From contig JAOUOS010000024.1 of assembly GCA_029880285.1 (NCBI GenBank), forward strand, positions 1-45,420: a stretch of 45,420 nucleotides of DNA. The letters are read 5' to 3'. Shown here one piece after another: positions 16,488 to 24,807 of the stretch. The position numbers and the translations under genes are program-made. Every line of letters begins with the position of its first letter. The first letter of the stretch is position 1. A model generated the notes under the pieces. It ran no database searches, was not told the origin of the DNA, and was given only the letters and a program-made list of their open reading frames with translations. The DNA is from Spirochaetia bacterium. Lineage in GTDB: Bacteria > Spirochaetota > Leptospiria > Turneriellales > JAOUOS01.

Positions 16488-17161
16488 AGAAGTTTTTCTG
16501 TCTCTTCAAGCAAATCCATCATAGCTTTCTCGGCATTTTGACACAAGTTTTCTCTATCATTTACATTTATTTCACGGGGTATTAGAATGGGTTTACCAAA
16601 AGAAAAATAAGCTTTTGTAAAAGGCTTTGGCACAATAAATTTATCCCATGAATTAAAAACCCAAGCTTTTTTCGCGGCAAATGTCACAGGAATTATGGGT
16701 ACTTGTGTAATTTGAGATAGTGTGATGGTACCAGCCTGAAATTTATATACCGGACCTTTAGGTCCATCGGGGGTAGTGACAGCAGCGCTTTTTTCTTTCA
16801 TTATTTTACCGCATAACTTTTTTAGCGCGTTTAGCCCGCCTCTGGTAGTTGAACCACGTACAGTATTGCCGCCCCACATATGAACAATTTTCGCGATCCA
16901 TTCACCGTCTTTAGACTGGCTTATTAATACGGTTAAATTAAGCCCCTTTTTAAATACGTGCCTATATAAAAAATAAGAAGCATAAAATATTCTATTATGC
17001 CAAAAGCTAAAAATTACGGGCCGCGGATTTTTTTGAAGTTCTTCGAGAATATCGCGGCCTTTTATTACTTTAACTCTTACGGTACGGCCTATAATCTGCA
17101 TTAAACATTTTATAATAAATGCTACAAGCCATATAAGAATATTATTATTATTTTTTTTCAT
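16475..17161 (-). CDS. Lysophospholipid acyltransferase-like protein (DUF374 family)
   Basis: A 228-residue membrane-associated acyltransferase. An N-terminal hydrophobic helix (about 8-26) is followed by FWHNRIFY, the DUF374 counterpart of the HX4D catalytic box. SQSKDGEWIAKI with GGNTVRGSTTRGG, and TPDGPKGPVYKFQAG follow, both family signatures. It probably transfers an acyl chain in lipid A or phospholipid synthesis at the inner membrane; the substrate cannot be read from sequence. The frame is open to an ATG at 17302, but that region is occupied in another frame by the upstream gene. The ATG at 17161, 11 nt after that gene's stop, is therefore preferred. It is third in an operon with the NSS transporter. 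Confidence 0.88.
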   Translation of the reverse strand: MKKNNNNILIWLVAFIIKCLMQIIGRTVRVKVIKGRDILEELQKNPRPVIFSFWHNRIFYASYFLYRHVFKKGLNLTVLISQSKDGEWIAKIVHMWGGNTVRGSTTRGGLNALKKLCGKIMKEKSAAVTTPDGPKGPVYKFQAGTITLSQITQVPIIPVTFAAKKAWVFNSWDKFIVPKPFTKAYFSFGKPILIPREINVNDRENLCQNAEKAMMDLLEETEKLLYEG

Positions 17162-17172
17162 ATTAATACAAT

Positions 17173-17724
17173 CTAAGGAATTTGTTGTACAGCTGCAACG
17201 GACCACATGGAACAATCTTGAAGATCTGTGCAGTCTCTTTTGGCAAAAGCTCTTATCGATAACCAATTTCCCGCAGTTAAATTTAATGAAGGCAGATAGC
17301 ATCTGTAACCCGATAATTTTGAGGCCCCTCCTGCTTGAATTAAAACAGATTTTATATAACTTACTGTAGAAAATTCACAAAAAGCATCTGCGGCCAAGAT
17401 GTCTGACAAATAGCTGTCGTCTTTTAAAGATATTTGGCTGCTACTGGCTTCCTGAATATTTAAAACCGGCTCTAAGTTAACCTTATCTTCAGCCTCTTCT
17501 TTGGTTTCACCCGTAAAAAAACCAAAGCCTTTAAATCCGTCTTCTCTATTATCAGACCAAAAACTAATCTCATAATATGTAAAAGGATCTGTTTTCATGA
17601 CAATCTGCAAATCTACCACCGGATGAATATACTCTACTTTTTCTTTTACATTACTTACGCAAAAGAGGAAATTGAAAACAATAAGTATTAAATACTTTTT
17701 TTGAATAAAACTATTTTTTAACAT
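17173..17724 (-). CDS. Exported protein, possibly fibronectin-III-like
   Basis: A 183-residue exported protein with an N-terminal signal (basic KK, then ILIVFNFLFC). Cys22 might be lipidated, but the residue before it is Phe, a poor lipobox. The mature part has four more Cys (in AFCEF, YRCYL and RDCTDLQDC). It ends with a segment (LSIRAFAKRDC to SMWSVAAVQQIP) resembling the last strands of a fibronectin-III domain. No family is recognised and no catalytic motif is seen. It lies 29 nt downstream of the NSS transporter and 11 nt upstream of the acyltransferase, so the three are probably one transcript. Confidence 0.65.
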   Translation of the reverse strand: MLKNSFIQKKYLILIVFNFLFCVSNVKEKVEYIHPVVDLQIVMKTDPFTYYEISFWSDNREDGFKGFGFFTGETKEEAEDKVNLEPVLNIQEASSSQISLKDDSYLSDILAADAFCEFSTVSYIKSVLIQAGGASKLSGYRCYLPSLNLTAGNWLSIRAFAKRDCTDLQDCSMWSVAAVQQIP

Positions 17725-17753
17725 ATAAATTACTTTTTTAAATATCTCTTTTT

Positions 17754-19394
17754 TTACTTAAATAATTCAAATATTAGAAAAGAAAAAACAATAAGCACAG
17801 CTAAAGGTGTAATATACCTGATCGTAAAGTAAAATAAATTAAAACTCCATAAAGGATATTTATTATTTAGAAATTCGTTTTTAAAAATATTTTTTTCTAC
17901 TTTATACCCTGTAAATATAGCAATTAAAAATCCGCCCATGGGCAACATAATAGTTGTCGATAATGTATCGGGGTAATCCATAAAAGGAATATGTAATGCC
18001 GCGGGAAGTCCGGCAAGAAATATTGTTATAGACCCGATTAATACCGATTTAACTCTGCTAAAATTCCATTCATCCTTTAAATAAGTAACCACAACTTCTA
18101 ATAACGATATAGCCGATGTTAGAGCTGCTAAAAAAACAAGTACATAAAATAATAATGATAAAAAAGCTCCTGAAGAAAATTTAAAAAACTCAAGGGGCAG
18201 TGTGGTAAAAAGAATACCAATACCTCCGCTTGTAGGCTCGAGGCCATACACAAAAATAATAGGAAAAATCATCATGCAGGCTAAAAGAGCTATTATTGTA
18301 TCCATAGACGTAACCCAGATGGCATCTGATACAATATCTGAATTTTTTTTCATATAGCTGCCATAAGTAAGCATTGCCCCCATACCTAAAGATAAAGTAA
18401 AAAAAGCGTGCCCCATTGCCTGCGGAATACTTAAGGCGTTCCATTTGCTGGGATTACCAAACAAAAGAAATCTTATACCCTCCTGCTCTTTATCAAGCAT
18501 CAATGAATTTATCATTAGTACAAACATAATAAATAAAAGCATGGGCATTAAATATTTTGTGGTTTTCTCTATACCTTTTTTTATACCCGCGCCTACAATT
18601 AGTAAACAGATTATCATAATTGCCAGATGCCATAACACAACCTTTTTAGAGTTGCTTAAAAATTCACCAAACAAAGATGACGAATAGGCAGGCATTAATA
18701 TTTTATTAATCCATATATTAAAATCTTTATTTTTTGATTTTTGATTAAAGAATTTTTTCTCCCAGTATTCAAGCTTATTTTCTTTTACTAATAATTCACT
18801 AAGATCATCTTTTTTTTGTATGAATACTTTATTTAATTCTTCAGATGATAACGATAAATATGAATTTTCATTTGTCGCGTCAAATAACAGCTGCTCTTTT
18901 ATAGCATCTGAAAGGGGAAGCGCCATACTTTCTTGAAAGGCTACTTTTCCCGCATGTTTAATATTTTTCTCATCTTCCAGTAATTTAGATAGTTTTTGAA
19001 TAGGTATTTCTTTAAAATCTGAACTTATTGATTTTATAGAATATTCAATACTCCATCCGGCAACAACGGAATAAAAACTTAAAATTAGAAATGCGCTTAA
19101 AACACCAAGAACACCAACAAAACGAAACGGAGTTTTTTTACCGCCTAAAACTTCAAACGCACCCACCGGATCACGGGAGGTTATTTTACCAAGACCAATT
19201 TCTGCTATCATAATTGGCAGACCTATAAAAAATATACAAAGAAGATAAATAAGAACAAACAATCCACCGCCATTTTCCCATGTAATATAGGGAAACTTCC
19301 ATAAATTACCTAAACCAACAGCTGAACCAGAAGCCGCCAAAATAAAACCTAATTTACCTGACCAGTTTTCCCTTTTTGGCTGTTTATTTGACAT
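17754..19394 (-). CDS. Sodium-dependent symporter of the NSS/SNF family
   Basis: A 546-residue inner-membrane transporter of the neurotransmitter:sodium symporter family, which couples uptake of amino acids or similar solutes to Na+. The TM1 signature is clear (LGFILAASGSAVGLGNLWKFPYITWENGGG). About eleven to twelve helices follow, with the TM6 region (IPQAMGHAFFTLSLGMGAMLTYGSYM) well conserved. Bacterial members such as LeuT have about 450-510 residues; here an insertion of about 110 mostly hydrophilic residues (about 130-245) sits after TM3. It begins at ATG 19394 with a close upstream TTGACG and no Shine-Dalgarno, and heads a three-gene operon. Confidence 0.93.
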   Translation of the reverse strand: MSNKQPKRENWSGKLGFILAASGSAVGLGNLWKFPYITWENGGGLFVLIYLLCIFFIGLPIMIAEIGLGKITSRDPVGAFEVLGGKKTPFRFVGVLGVLSAFLILSFYSVVAGWSIEYSIKSISSDFKEIPIQKLSKLLEDEKNIKHAGKVAFQESMALPLSDAIKEQLLFDATNENSYLSLSSEELNKVFIQKKDDLSELLVKENKLEYWEKKFFNQKSKNKDFNIWINKILMPAYSSSLFGEFLSNSKKVVLWHLAIMIICLLIVGAGIKKGIEKTTKYLMPMLLFIMFVLMINSLMLDKEQEGIRFLLFGNPSKWNALSIPQAMGHAFFTLSLGMGAMLTYGSYMKKNSDIVSDAIWVTSMDTIIALLACMMIFPIIFVYGLEPTSGGIGILFTTLPLEFFKFSSGAFLSLLFYVLVFLAALTSAISLLEVVVTYLKDEWNFSRVKSVLIGSITIFLAGLPAALHIPFMDYPDTLSTTIMLPMGGFLIAIFTGYKVEKNIFKNEFLNNKYPLWSFNLFYFTIRYITPLAVLIVFSFLIFELFK

Positions 19395-19399
19395 AACGG

Positions 19400-19429
19400 A
19401 TTTAGGCTAAGATTTACCTATGCCGTCAA
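19400..19429 (-). promoter_or_regulatory. Candidate promoter of the NSS transporter operon
   Basis: On the minus strand, TTGACG (19424-19429), an 18-nt spacer and CTAAAT (19400-19405) end 5 nt before the ATG at 19394. The -35 to ATG distance is 29 nt and no Shine-Dalgarno is seen. Confidence 0.45.
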
Positions 19430-19517
19430 CATTTTTAGAATATATTAATTTTATATTAAAAAGTACTTTAAATTTTCAGAGATTTGTCGATTATGTCTCA
19501 TATAGGGGGTAAATAAA

Positions 19518-20066
19518 ATGCAAATTAAAAAGAATGATATCTCTCAGTTTGTAAACTCCGTTCAAAAACAAAATATTGATAAAAATCAAGGCCAGAATTT
19601 AATTAACGAAAAAAATACTCAAAACTCAATTTCGGCTGATAACAATATAAATATAGACAAACTAAGAGGGCAGGTAAAAAGCCTTCAAGCTGATGTTTCA
19701 AAAATTCAAACTGATATTTCTCAAAAGCAAATTCAAATAGCTTATTTAGGAATAATAGAAAACAAAGAAGACTGGCGTCAAAGTTTAAATAATTTTATGA
19801 AAGAAAATTTTCCCTCAAGTATAAAATTAAAAATTGAAGATAAAACTTCTGAAGAATACATTAACCGCGCGCAAAGTGAAATTGGCATAATGAAAAATGA
19901 CCTTTTGAAAAAAGAAGTTCAGCTTCAAAATATATTTTCTATGGGAATGATAAGCGAAACAGGTAATGAAAAAGCAGATATTAACCTTATAAAAGACATG
20001 AAACAAGCAGAAAAGTTGTTTTCTAATCTTCGCAAAGAAACTGTTTCTAATCTTTTAAAATTATAA
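19518..20066 (+). CDS. Cytoplasmic coiled-coil protein of unknown function
   Basis: 182 residues without a signal or membrane helix. An Asn/Gln-rich N-terminus (1-48) is followed by a coiled coil (about 50-80; LRGQVKSLQADVSKIQTDISQKQIQ) and a second helical part (about 105-180). The size and helical nature recall small flagellar chaperones or anti-sigma factors, but no motif supports either. Unlike most genes here it has a strong Shine-Dalgarno (GGGGG at 19505-19509) 8 nt before the ATG. This suggests efficient translation from a conventional leader. Confidence 0.65.
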   Translation: MQIKKNDISQFVNSVQKQNIDKNQGQNLINEKNTQNSISADNNINIDKLRGQVKSLQADVSKIQTDISQKQIQIAYLGIIENKEDWRQSLNNFMKENFPSSIKLKIEDKTSEEYINRAQSEIGIMKNDLLKKEVQLQNIFSMGMISETGNEKADINLIKDMKQAEKLFSNLRKETVSNLLKL

Positions 20067-20090
20067 CCTTTTTTCATAATAATATATCAA

Positions 20091-20861
20091 ATGATTGAAA
20101 AAATACTTTTTCACCGTGAATTTGGCGGTAAAAAGTATCCATTAATTATTTTACACGGACTTTTTGGTTCTTCTCAAAACTGGATTTCAATAGCCCGAGA
20201 GCTATCTACATCATACCATGTTTTTGCTATTGATTTAAGAAATCATGGTAATTCATTTCATAGCCAAATTCATAATCTTGATGAAATGAAAAAAGATATA
20301 ATTATATGGCTTTCAAACATGAATATTAAAGAAGCAGTATTTTTAGGACATTCTATGGGAGGTCTTGTTTCAATGAAACTTGCCCTTGAAAATTCAAAAT
20401 TAGTAAGAAAATTAATAGTTGCTGATATCGCTCCAAAAACATATCATATTTCTTATGAAAATGAGTTTAAGACTTTTTTTAGCGACATATCAAAATTTTC
20501 ATCAAGAACAGAAATTGATAAATTTCTTGAAAAGACCTTACCAGAAAAAAATCAACGACAATTTATAATGACAAATATTGATAGAAATGAAAACGGTTAT
20601 TTTTGGAAAATAAACGCCAAAGCTCTGCAAAATGAAGATAGAACAAAATGGAACTCACCTGTTGATTTAAAATTTGAAAAGCCATCTCTTTTTATTAAAG
20701 CTGAATTTTCTGATTTTATTTCACAAGATGATTTTAAAATTATTGCTAAATATTTTATACACTCTTCAATTAAAAAAATAAATAATGCCAATCACTGGCT
20801 GCATGTTTCAAAAAAAGATGACTTCTTAAAAATGGTTAAAAACTTTTTACAGCTTAACTAG
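20091..20861 (+). CDS. Alpha/beta hydrolase (YbfF-like esterase)
   Basis: 256 residues of alpha/beta-hydrolase fold. LIILHGLFGSSQNW provides the oxyanion HG motif, AIDLRNHGNS the second conserved strand, and GHSMGG the nucleophile elbow with Ser about 86. The catalytic His is in ANHWLHV near the C-terminus. This pattern matches the YbfF group of short-chain esterases. The substrate is unknown. It follows the coiled-coil gene by 24 nt on the same strand and overlaps the AstE/AspA-like gene on the opposite strand by 8 nt. Confidence 0.88.
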   Translation: MIEKILFHREFGGKKYPLIILHGLFGSSQNWISIARELSTSYHVFAIDLRNHGNSFHSQIHNLDEMKKDIIIWLSNMNIKEAVFLGHSMGGLVSMKLALENSKLVRKLIVADIAPKTYHISYENEFKTFFSDISKFSSRTEIDKFLEKTLPEKNQRQFIMTNIDRNENGYFWKINAKALQNEDRTKWNSPVDLKFEKPSLFIKAEFSDFISQDDFKIIAKYFIHSSIKKINNANHWLHVSKKDDFLKMVKNFLQLN

Positions 20862-21852
20862 AAATTACTTGAGCAAAAGCAGCTACCGGATTTCCTGGAA
20901 TACCAACTGAAGAGTCATTATGGCCCAAAATTAATGAGTCATTTTCTACGAATAAAGTTTCTGTTAACTTACCAAACACATTATAAAGACTCGCAAAAGG
21001 TTTTCCTTTTAGTATTAATTGTCCGGGTTTAGCCAGATAACGAATTAATCCTGTTTGCGAAAAATAAGGTTTATCATTATAAATATATATTTTATTTGAA
21101 AAATTATTTTTTATCTCTTCTGGCATTTTTAAATTTACGTCAATCATTTGAAGACTTTTTAAAATTTCAAGAATTATATAAACTCCCAAAGAAACATGCT
21201 TTTCATCTACAATTTGAGAGGTACCTAGCTCAAGAGTTAAAGCAGGTATATCGTTTAAGAGTAAATTTCCTACCAATGTTTTATTTACTAATTCATTACT
21301 TTTTTGTGAAAACGGTTCTTTTACCAAAGGGAGGTTTGTTTTTCTGCCTATTTTTGCGGCAATTTTATATGATTCTTTTGATTCAATTTTTCCGGAATCT
21401 AAAATAATATATGGAATTGAACGAAGCCAGTCATTATGAAGATCTAAAACCAATGTTGGATGGGTATCAACAATAGTACTAAATATTTTATGAGCAGTTC
21501 TTTCGCCCACTGTTCCGCGCATAGACCCCGGAAAAGATCGGTTTAAATCTTCATTTGTAATGGGAATATCTCTGGTTCCTACCTCAAAGGCCATCGCGTT
21601 TAATATAGGAAAAGCAAATACTTTTCCTCTTAAAAGAGGGTTTTTACGCAAAAAGGAAAGCACTTCATGTACAATGGCAATGCCTCCTACTTCGTCGCCA
21701 TGAATACAGGCAGTAAGCCATACTACGGGACCGTTTAAGCCGCTGTCATGCTCTATTAAAGCTAATCTTTTTATAGACAAATCTGAGCCGGTTAAAATAG
21801 ATAATCTTTTTTGCTTTATTCGTGGTTTTTTAATAAGAAGACTATTTTCCAT
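20854..21852 (-). CDS. AstE/AspA-like zinc carboxypeptidase-fold deacylase
   Basis: A 332-residue member of the succinylglutamate desuccinylase/aspartoacylase family (M14-like fold). Zinc ligands appear in TACIHGDEVGG (His and Glu) and LVLDLHNDW (His), and the catalytic-Glu region in ALTLELGTSQ. The NRSFPGSMRGTVGERTA segment with its Arg is typical. A C-terminal beta-rich domain (about 265-332) resembles a lipoyl-like fold. It removes an acyl group from a small amine substrate that cannot be identified here. The frame opens at a TTG, but that lies inside a promoter-like sequence. The ATG at 21852 is 12 nt past a perfect TATAAT and is preferred. A paralogue is at 32076-33044. Confidence 0.87.
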   Translation of the reverse strand: MENSLLIKKPRIKQKRLSILTGSDLSIKRLALIEHDSGLNGPVVWLTACIHGDEVGGIAIVHEVLSFLRKNPLLRGKVFAFPILNAMAFEVGTRDIPITNEDLNRSFPGSMRGTVGERTAHKIFSTIVDTHPTLVLDLHNDWLRSIPYIILDSGKIESKESYKIAAKIGRKTNLPLVKEPFSQKSNELVNKTLVGNLLLNDIPALTLELGTSQIVDEKHVSLGVYIILEILKSLQMIDVNLKMPEEIKNNFSNKIYIYNDKPYFSQTGLIRYLAKPGQLILKGKPFASLYNVFGKLTETLFVENDSLILGHNDSSVGIPGNPVAAFAQVISS

Positions 21853-21864
21853 AAATGCCATTAT

Positions 21865-21891
21865 ATTATAATATAAATTTAGTAAATTCAA
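21865..21891 (-). promoter_or_regulatory. Candidate promoter of the AstE/AspA-like gene
   Basis: On the minus strand, TTGAAT (21886-21891) and a perfect TATAAT (21865-21870) are 15 nt apart. ATG codons follow 3 and 12 nt after the -10. The second (21852) fits better, because a transcript starting about 7 nt past the -10 would lack the first. Confidence 0.5.
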
Positions 21892-21983
21892 GAAAAATAC
21901 TTATATTGGCAATACTTATTTTACCTTCTTCTTAGAGAAGAAATCTAAAGATAAAAAATTATAAATGAAAAAAAGAATAATAG

Positions 21984-22033
21984 TTGACATGTAAAATCAT
22001 AATTATTGCACATTCCAAAAAATCATTTTGGAG
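21984..22033 (+). promoter_or_regulatory. -35 element and ribosome-binding site of the SET-domain gene
   Basis: TTGACA at 21984-21989 has only weak -10 candidates (TATTGC at 22004 or TGCACA at 22007). GGAG at 22030-22033 lies 7 nt before the ATG at 22041. This gene therefore uses a conventional leader, unlike several neighbours. Confidence 0.4.
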
Positions 22034-22040
22034 TTTTTAA

Positions 22041-22580
22041 ATGTTACTGAAAAAAGAAGCTTTTGGTAAAATGTACGGTGTCTATACGGCAGAACTTATT
22101 ACTGCTAAAACACCTGTTTTTACCTATGAAGACTGGATAAAAGATGAAAAAAAAGGATGGGTTGAAATTACTGTAGAAGAACTTATGAGTATTGATAAAG
22201 ATCTTCAAAAAAAATTTTTACGGTACGGATACGATAGAGATTTTGGTAAAATTATAGGTACGTTTGATTATCGTCAGGTAAAGCATATTTCAAATTTTTT
22301 AAATCATTCCTGCAATCCTAATTTAGTGTATTCAGAAAATGATACTATTATCGCTAAAAGAGATATACAAATTGGCGAAGAACTGACACTAGATTATGGC
22401 AGTTTTATTGTAAACGTAGATCAAGACTTTACATGTAAATGTAATTCTTATAACTGTCGTGAAAAGGTTACAAAAGATGACTGGCGAATGTTGCATGAAA
22501 ATGGAATGCATTATTTTCCTGAATTTATTAATAGAAAATTAAAAATAATGCACCCTAAATACTCTGTTATGCAAAAATAA
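22041..22580 (+). CDS. SET-domain protein (putative lysine methyltransferase)
   Basis: A 179-residue protein whose core is a SET domain, the fold of protein-lysine methyltransferases using S-adenosylmethionine. The two hallmark motifs are present: FLNHSCNPNL (NHSC) at about 92-101 and GEELTLDYG at about 116-124. A post-SET-like CKCNSYNCR with three Cys follows, and a zinc site there would complete the cofactor pocket. The pre-SET region is absent, as in other short bacterial SET proteins. The substrate is unknown; ribosomal or chromosomal proteins are possible. It is a single-gene unit with its own ribosome site and a terminator. Confidence 0.9.
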   Translation: MLLKKEAFGKMYGVYTAELITAKTPVFTYEDWIKDEKKGWVEITVEELMSIDKDLQKKFLRYGYDRDFGKIIGTFDYRQVKHISNFLNHSCNPNLVYSENDTIIAKRDIQIGEELTLDYGSFIVNVDQDFTCKCNSYNCREKVTKDDWRMLHENGMHYFPEFINRKLKIMHPKYSVMQK

Positions 22581-22635
22581 CTTAGTATCAAACTAATTTG
22601 AAAAAAAATATTTTAAATTAAAATTTGCTTTAAAT

Positions 22636-22668
22636 AGAGTTTGCTGTTATTTAAATACGGCAAACTTT
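22636..22668 (+). terminator. Intrinsic terminator after the SET-domain gene
   Basis: An 11-bp stem with two wobbles (22636-22646 with 22658-22668, core GTTTGC/GCAAAC) and an 11-nt loop is followed by a T-rich run. It lies 56 nt after the SET-gene stop and before mqnC. Confidence 0.65.
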
Positions 22669-22733
22669 ATTTTATCTATAAATATTTCGATTATTAATAC
22701 TAATAGATACTTTAAAAAATAATTCGTAAAAAT

Positions 22734-23831
22734 ATGCAAAAAGATATATTAAAAAATTCAAATAAAGAAACAATTGAAAATGAAATTTTACAAAAAGCTG
22801 AATCGGGTATAAGAATCAGTTCAGAAGAAGCTTTATTTTTATGGAAACATGGTAATTTTAAAAAGATGGGTATTACAGCTCATTCAATAAAATGTAAAAA
22901 GGTAAAGAAAAATATTGTTTCTTATACGGTTTTTCGAATTATTAATTACACAAATCACTGTATCATTCGATGTAATTTTTGTTCATTTACAACCCAAACA
23001 AATTCAGATTCAAAGGAATATACCCTTTCACCAGATCAAATTATAAAACAATTTGAAACATCATATAAACATGATGTAAAACAGCTTTTTTTACAAGGCG
23101 GCGTAAATCCTGAATTATCGTTTGATTATTATCTTGAACTGCTTAGAAAGGTTAAAAAAGAATTCTCTGATATTCATATAAGAGCATTTTCACCTGTTGA
23201 GATATTGCATATGAGCAAAAATACCGGCATGAGCCTTTCTAAAATTTTTTTAGAATTAAAAGACGCCGGCATGGATAGCTTTCCCGGCGCTGGAGCAGAG
23301 ATTTTGTCAGATAGAATGAGAAATATATTAAGTAATAAAAAGGCATCAACCTACGACTGGGTTTTAACAATGAAAACAGCGCATGAAAAAAACCTATTGA
23401 GCTCTGCCAATATTGTGTGGGGTTCCGAAGAAACAGATGAAGAAATTATTGATCATTTAGCTATAATACGAAAATTACAGGATGACTCAAAAGGAATTTT
23501 ATCTTTTGTACCCTGGACATTTCAACAGCAAACTAAAAATTTTAAAGTACGCTATGTTCCCACGTATGAATATTTAAAAATGGTTGCCTTGTGCCGAATT
23601 TTTTTTGATAATATCAGTCATATTGAGGCTTCATTACTCGTTCATGGTGAAAAAGCAGGTGAACTAGCTTTATTATGGGGCTCTGATGACATAAATTCAC
23701 CAGTTATTGAAGAAAATGTTCTTCGCTCATATGGCTTAAAAACTATAAAAGAAGCAGAAAATTTTATAAAAAAGGCTGGTTTTAAGCCTGTAAGAAGAAA
23801 TTTTATGTTTGAATATGATAAAAAATCTTGA
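22734..23831 (+). CDS. mqnC: Cyclic dehypoxanthinyl futalosine synthase (MqnC)
   Basis: A 365-residue radical-SAM enzyme of the futalosine route to menaquinone. The Fe-S cluster motif CIIRCNFC (Cys76, 80, 83) has CX3CX2C spacing. Family-specific stretches are [51 protein letters not shown] and the C-terminal [15 protein letters not shown]. These separate it from the related MqnE and from the F420 enzyme CofH. It cyclises dehypoxanthine futalosine by radical chemistry in the cytoplasm. No other mqn gene lies in the window, so the pathway genes are dispersed. It starts at ATG 22734 without a Shine-Dalgarno. Confidence 0.9.
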   Translation: MQKDILKNSNKETIENEILQKAESGIRISSEEALFLWKHGNFKKMGITAHSIKCKKVKKNIVSYTVFRIINYTNHCIIRCNFCSFTTQTNSDSKEYTLSPDQIIKQFETSYKHDVKQLFLQGGVNPELSFDYYLELLRKVKKEFSDIHIRAFSPVEILHMSKNTGMSLSKIFLELKDAGMDSFPGAGAEILSDRMRNILSNKKASTYDWVLTMKTAHEKNLLSSANIVWGSEETDEEIIDHLAIIRKLQDDSKGILSFVPWTFQQQTKNFKVRYVPTYEYLKMVALCRIFFDNISHIEASLLVHGEKAGELALLWGSDDINSPVIEENVLRSYGLKTIKEAENFIKKAGFKPVRRNFMFEYDKKS

Positions 23832-23856
23832 CATGAAATACCCTGTTTTTTATTGT
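23828..23856 (+). promoter_or_regulatory. Promoter of gspC
   Basis: TTGACA (23828-23833) and TATTGT (23851-23856) are 17 nt apart. The ATG follows 7 nt later, so transcription should begin at the start codon. The -35 overlaps the stop codon region of mqnC. The same -35 and -10 hexamers occur before the gene starting at 33044. Confidence 0.65.
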
Positions 23857-23863
23857 TATATAA

Positions 23864-24787
23864 ATGGACTTTAAAAAAGAACATATACTATTTTATTTAA
23901 CTCAGTTTTATGAACGAATAAAGAATAATAAAAATATAGCGGCCTATATTGCCGCTATTATTCTTGGCTTGGGTACAGCTCGTCTTGCCGATGCGGTAGC
24001 GGTATATCATATATCCAAAGAAACGGCTCAGGCAGAGTTAAAAATAAAAAATGAAAGACCTTCTATGACAAGAGCACCAAAAGCAAAAACCAGAACTTAT
24101 GATGCTGCTATAGTTGTAGGAAGTCCATTATTTGAAAAACCGGTTAAAGTTGAAGAAAAAGTAACTGAAACAGTTGAAGATGTTGTTGAAGATAAACCTT
24201 TTGATCTAATAGGAACATTAGAAGGTTCTGCGGCTTTCGCGAGAGCCGTTATTTTAATAAAGGGCTCAAAAGATCCCAGCCAGGAATACGGGATAGGAGA
24301 AAAAATCGGCAGTGCAAAAATTATAGAAATAGGACGTGAATATATTAGAATAAGAAAAGATGGGCAAATTATAAAGGTCGAAGTAGGTGAAACCATTGAA
24401 CCTAATAAAATAACAGCGGCCGCTTCGGCGTCATCTGATTCTACATCTGGTGGTAGTGTAATTGAAAAATTCATTTCTAAAGAAGAAATAAAAAGATATT
24501 TGTCTGATGAAGCAAAAATATATCAGGGAGCTTCTTTTGGTCCTAAAATGGAAGATGGTAAAATACAGGGTTATAAATTACATAAACTAAGACCAACGCA
24601 TATTTTCTATACTCTAGGGGCTCGCGCAGGTGATATTGTAAAAGCAGTAAACGGGCACCCTTTAACAGATACAGAGAGAATGTTTGAACTATGGAAAACT
24701 ATAAAATCAGCGCCGCCTTCTGAATTAAGTATTGATCTAGAACGAAAAGGAAGTCCTTTAACTTATAAATTTTACGTTCGAAATTAA
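23864..24787 (+). CDS. gspC: GspC-like type II secretion protein with PDZ domain
   Basis: A 307-residue inner-membrane protein with an N-terminal cytoplasmic part, one transmembrane helix (about 26-48) and a periplasmic body. Residues about 112-175 form an HR-like domain (FDLIGTLEGSAAFARAVILI to IIKVEVGETI), which in GspC contacts the secretin. The C-terminus (about 225-307) is PDZ-like (FYTLGARAGDIVKAVNGHPLTDTERM). A Ser/Ala linker separates them. Other gsp genes normally form one cluster; none is adjacent here. The neighbour is an M16 peptidase 20 nt downstream. It may serve a type II system encoded elsewhere, or may be a GspC-derived PDZ protein with another role. Confidence 0.82.
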   Translation: MDFKKEHILFYLTQFYERIKNNKNIAAYIAAIILGLGTARLADAVAVYHISKETAQAELKIKNERPSMTRAPKAKTRTYDAAIVVGSPLFEKPVKVEEKVTETVEDVVEDKPFDLIGTLEGSAAFARAVILIKGSKDPSQEYGIGEKIGSAKIIEIGREYIRIRKDGQIIKVEVGETIEPNKITAAASASSDSTSGGSVIEKFISKEEIKRYLSDEAKIYQGASFGPKMEDGKIQGYKLHKLRPTHIFYTLGARAGDIVKAVNGHPLTDTERMFELWKTIKSAPPSELSIDLERKGSPLTYKFYVRN

Positions 24788-24807
24788 AAAAGGTTATTTT
24801 TTATCAA

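Noticed and set aside
17162..17302. N-terminal extension of the acyltransferase from an ATG at 17302
   Set aside because: It overlaps the coding sequence of the upstream exported protein in another frame, encodes no membrane or family sequence, and the ATG at 17161 fits the operon spacing.
22581..22733. Possible small RNA or tRNA between the SET gene and mqnC
   Set aside because: The only structure is the terminator hairpin; no cloverleaf or conserved tRNA bases are present.
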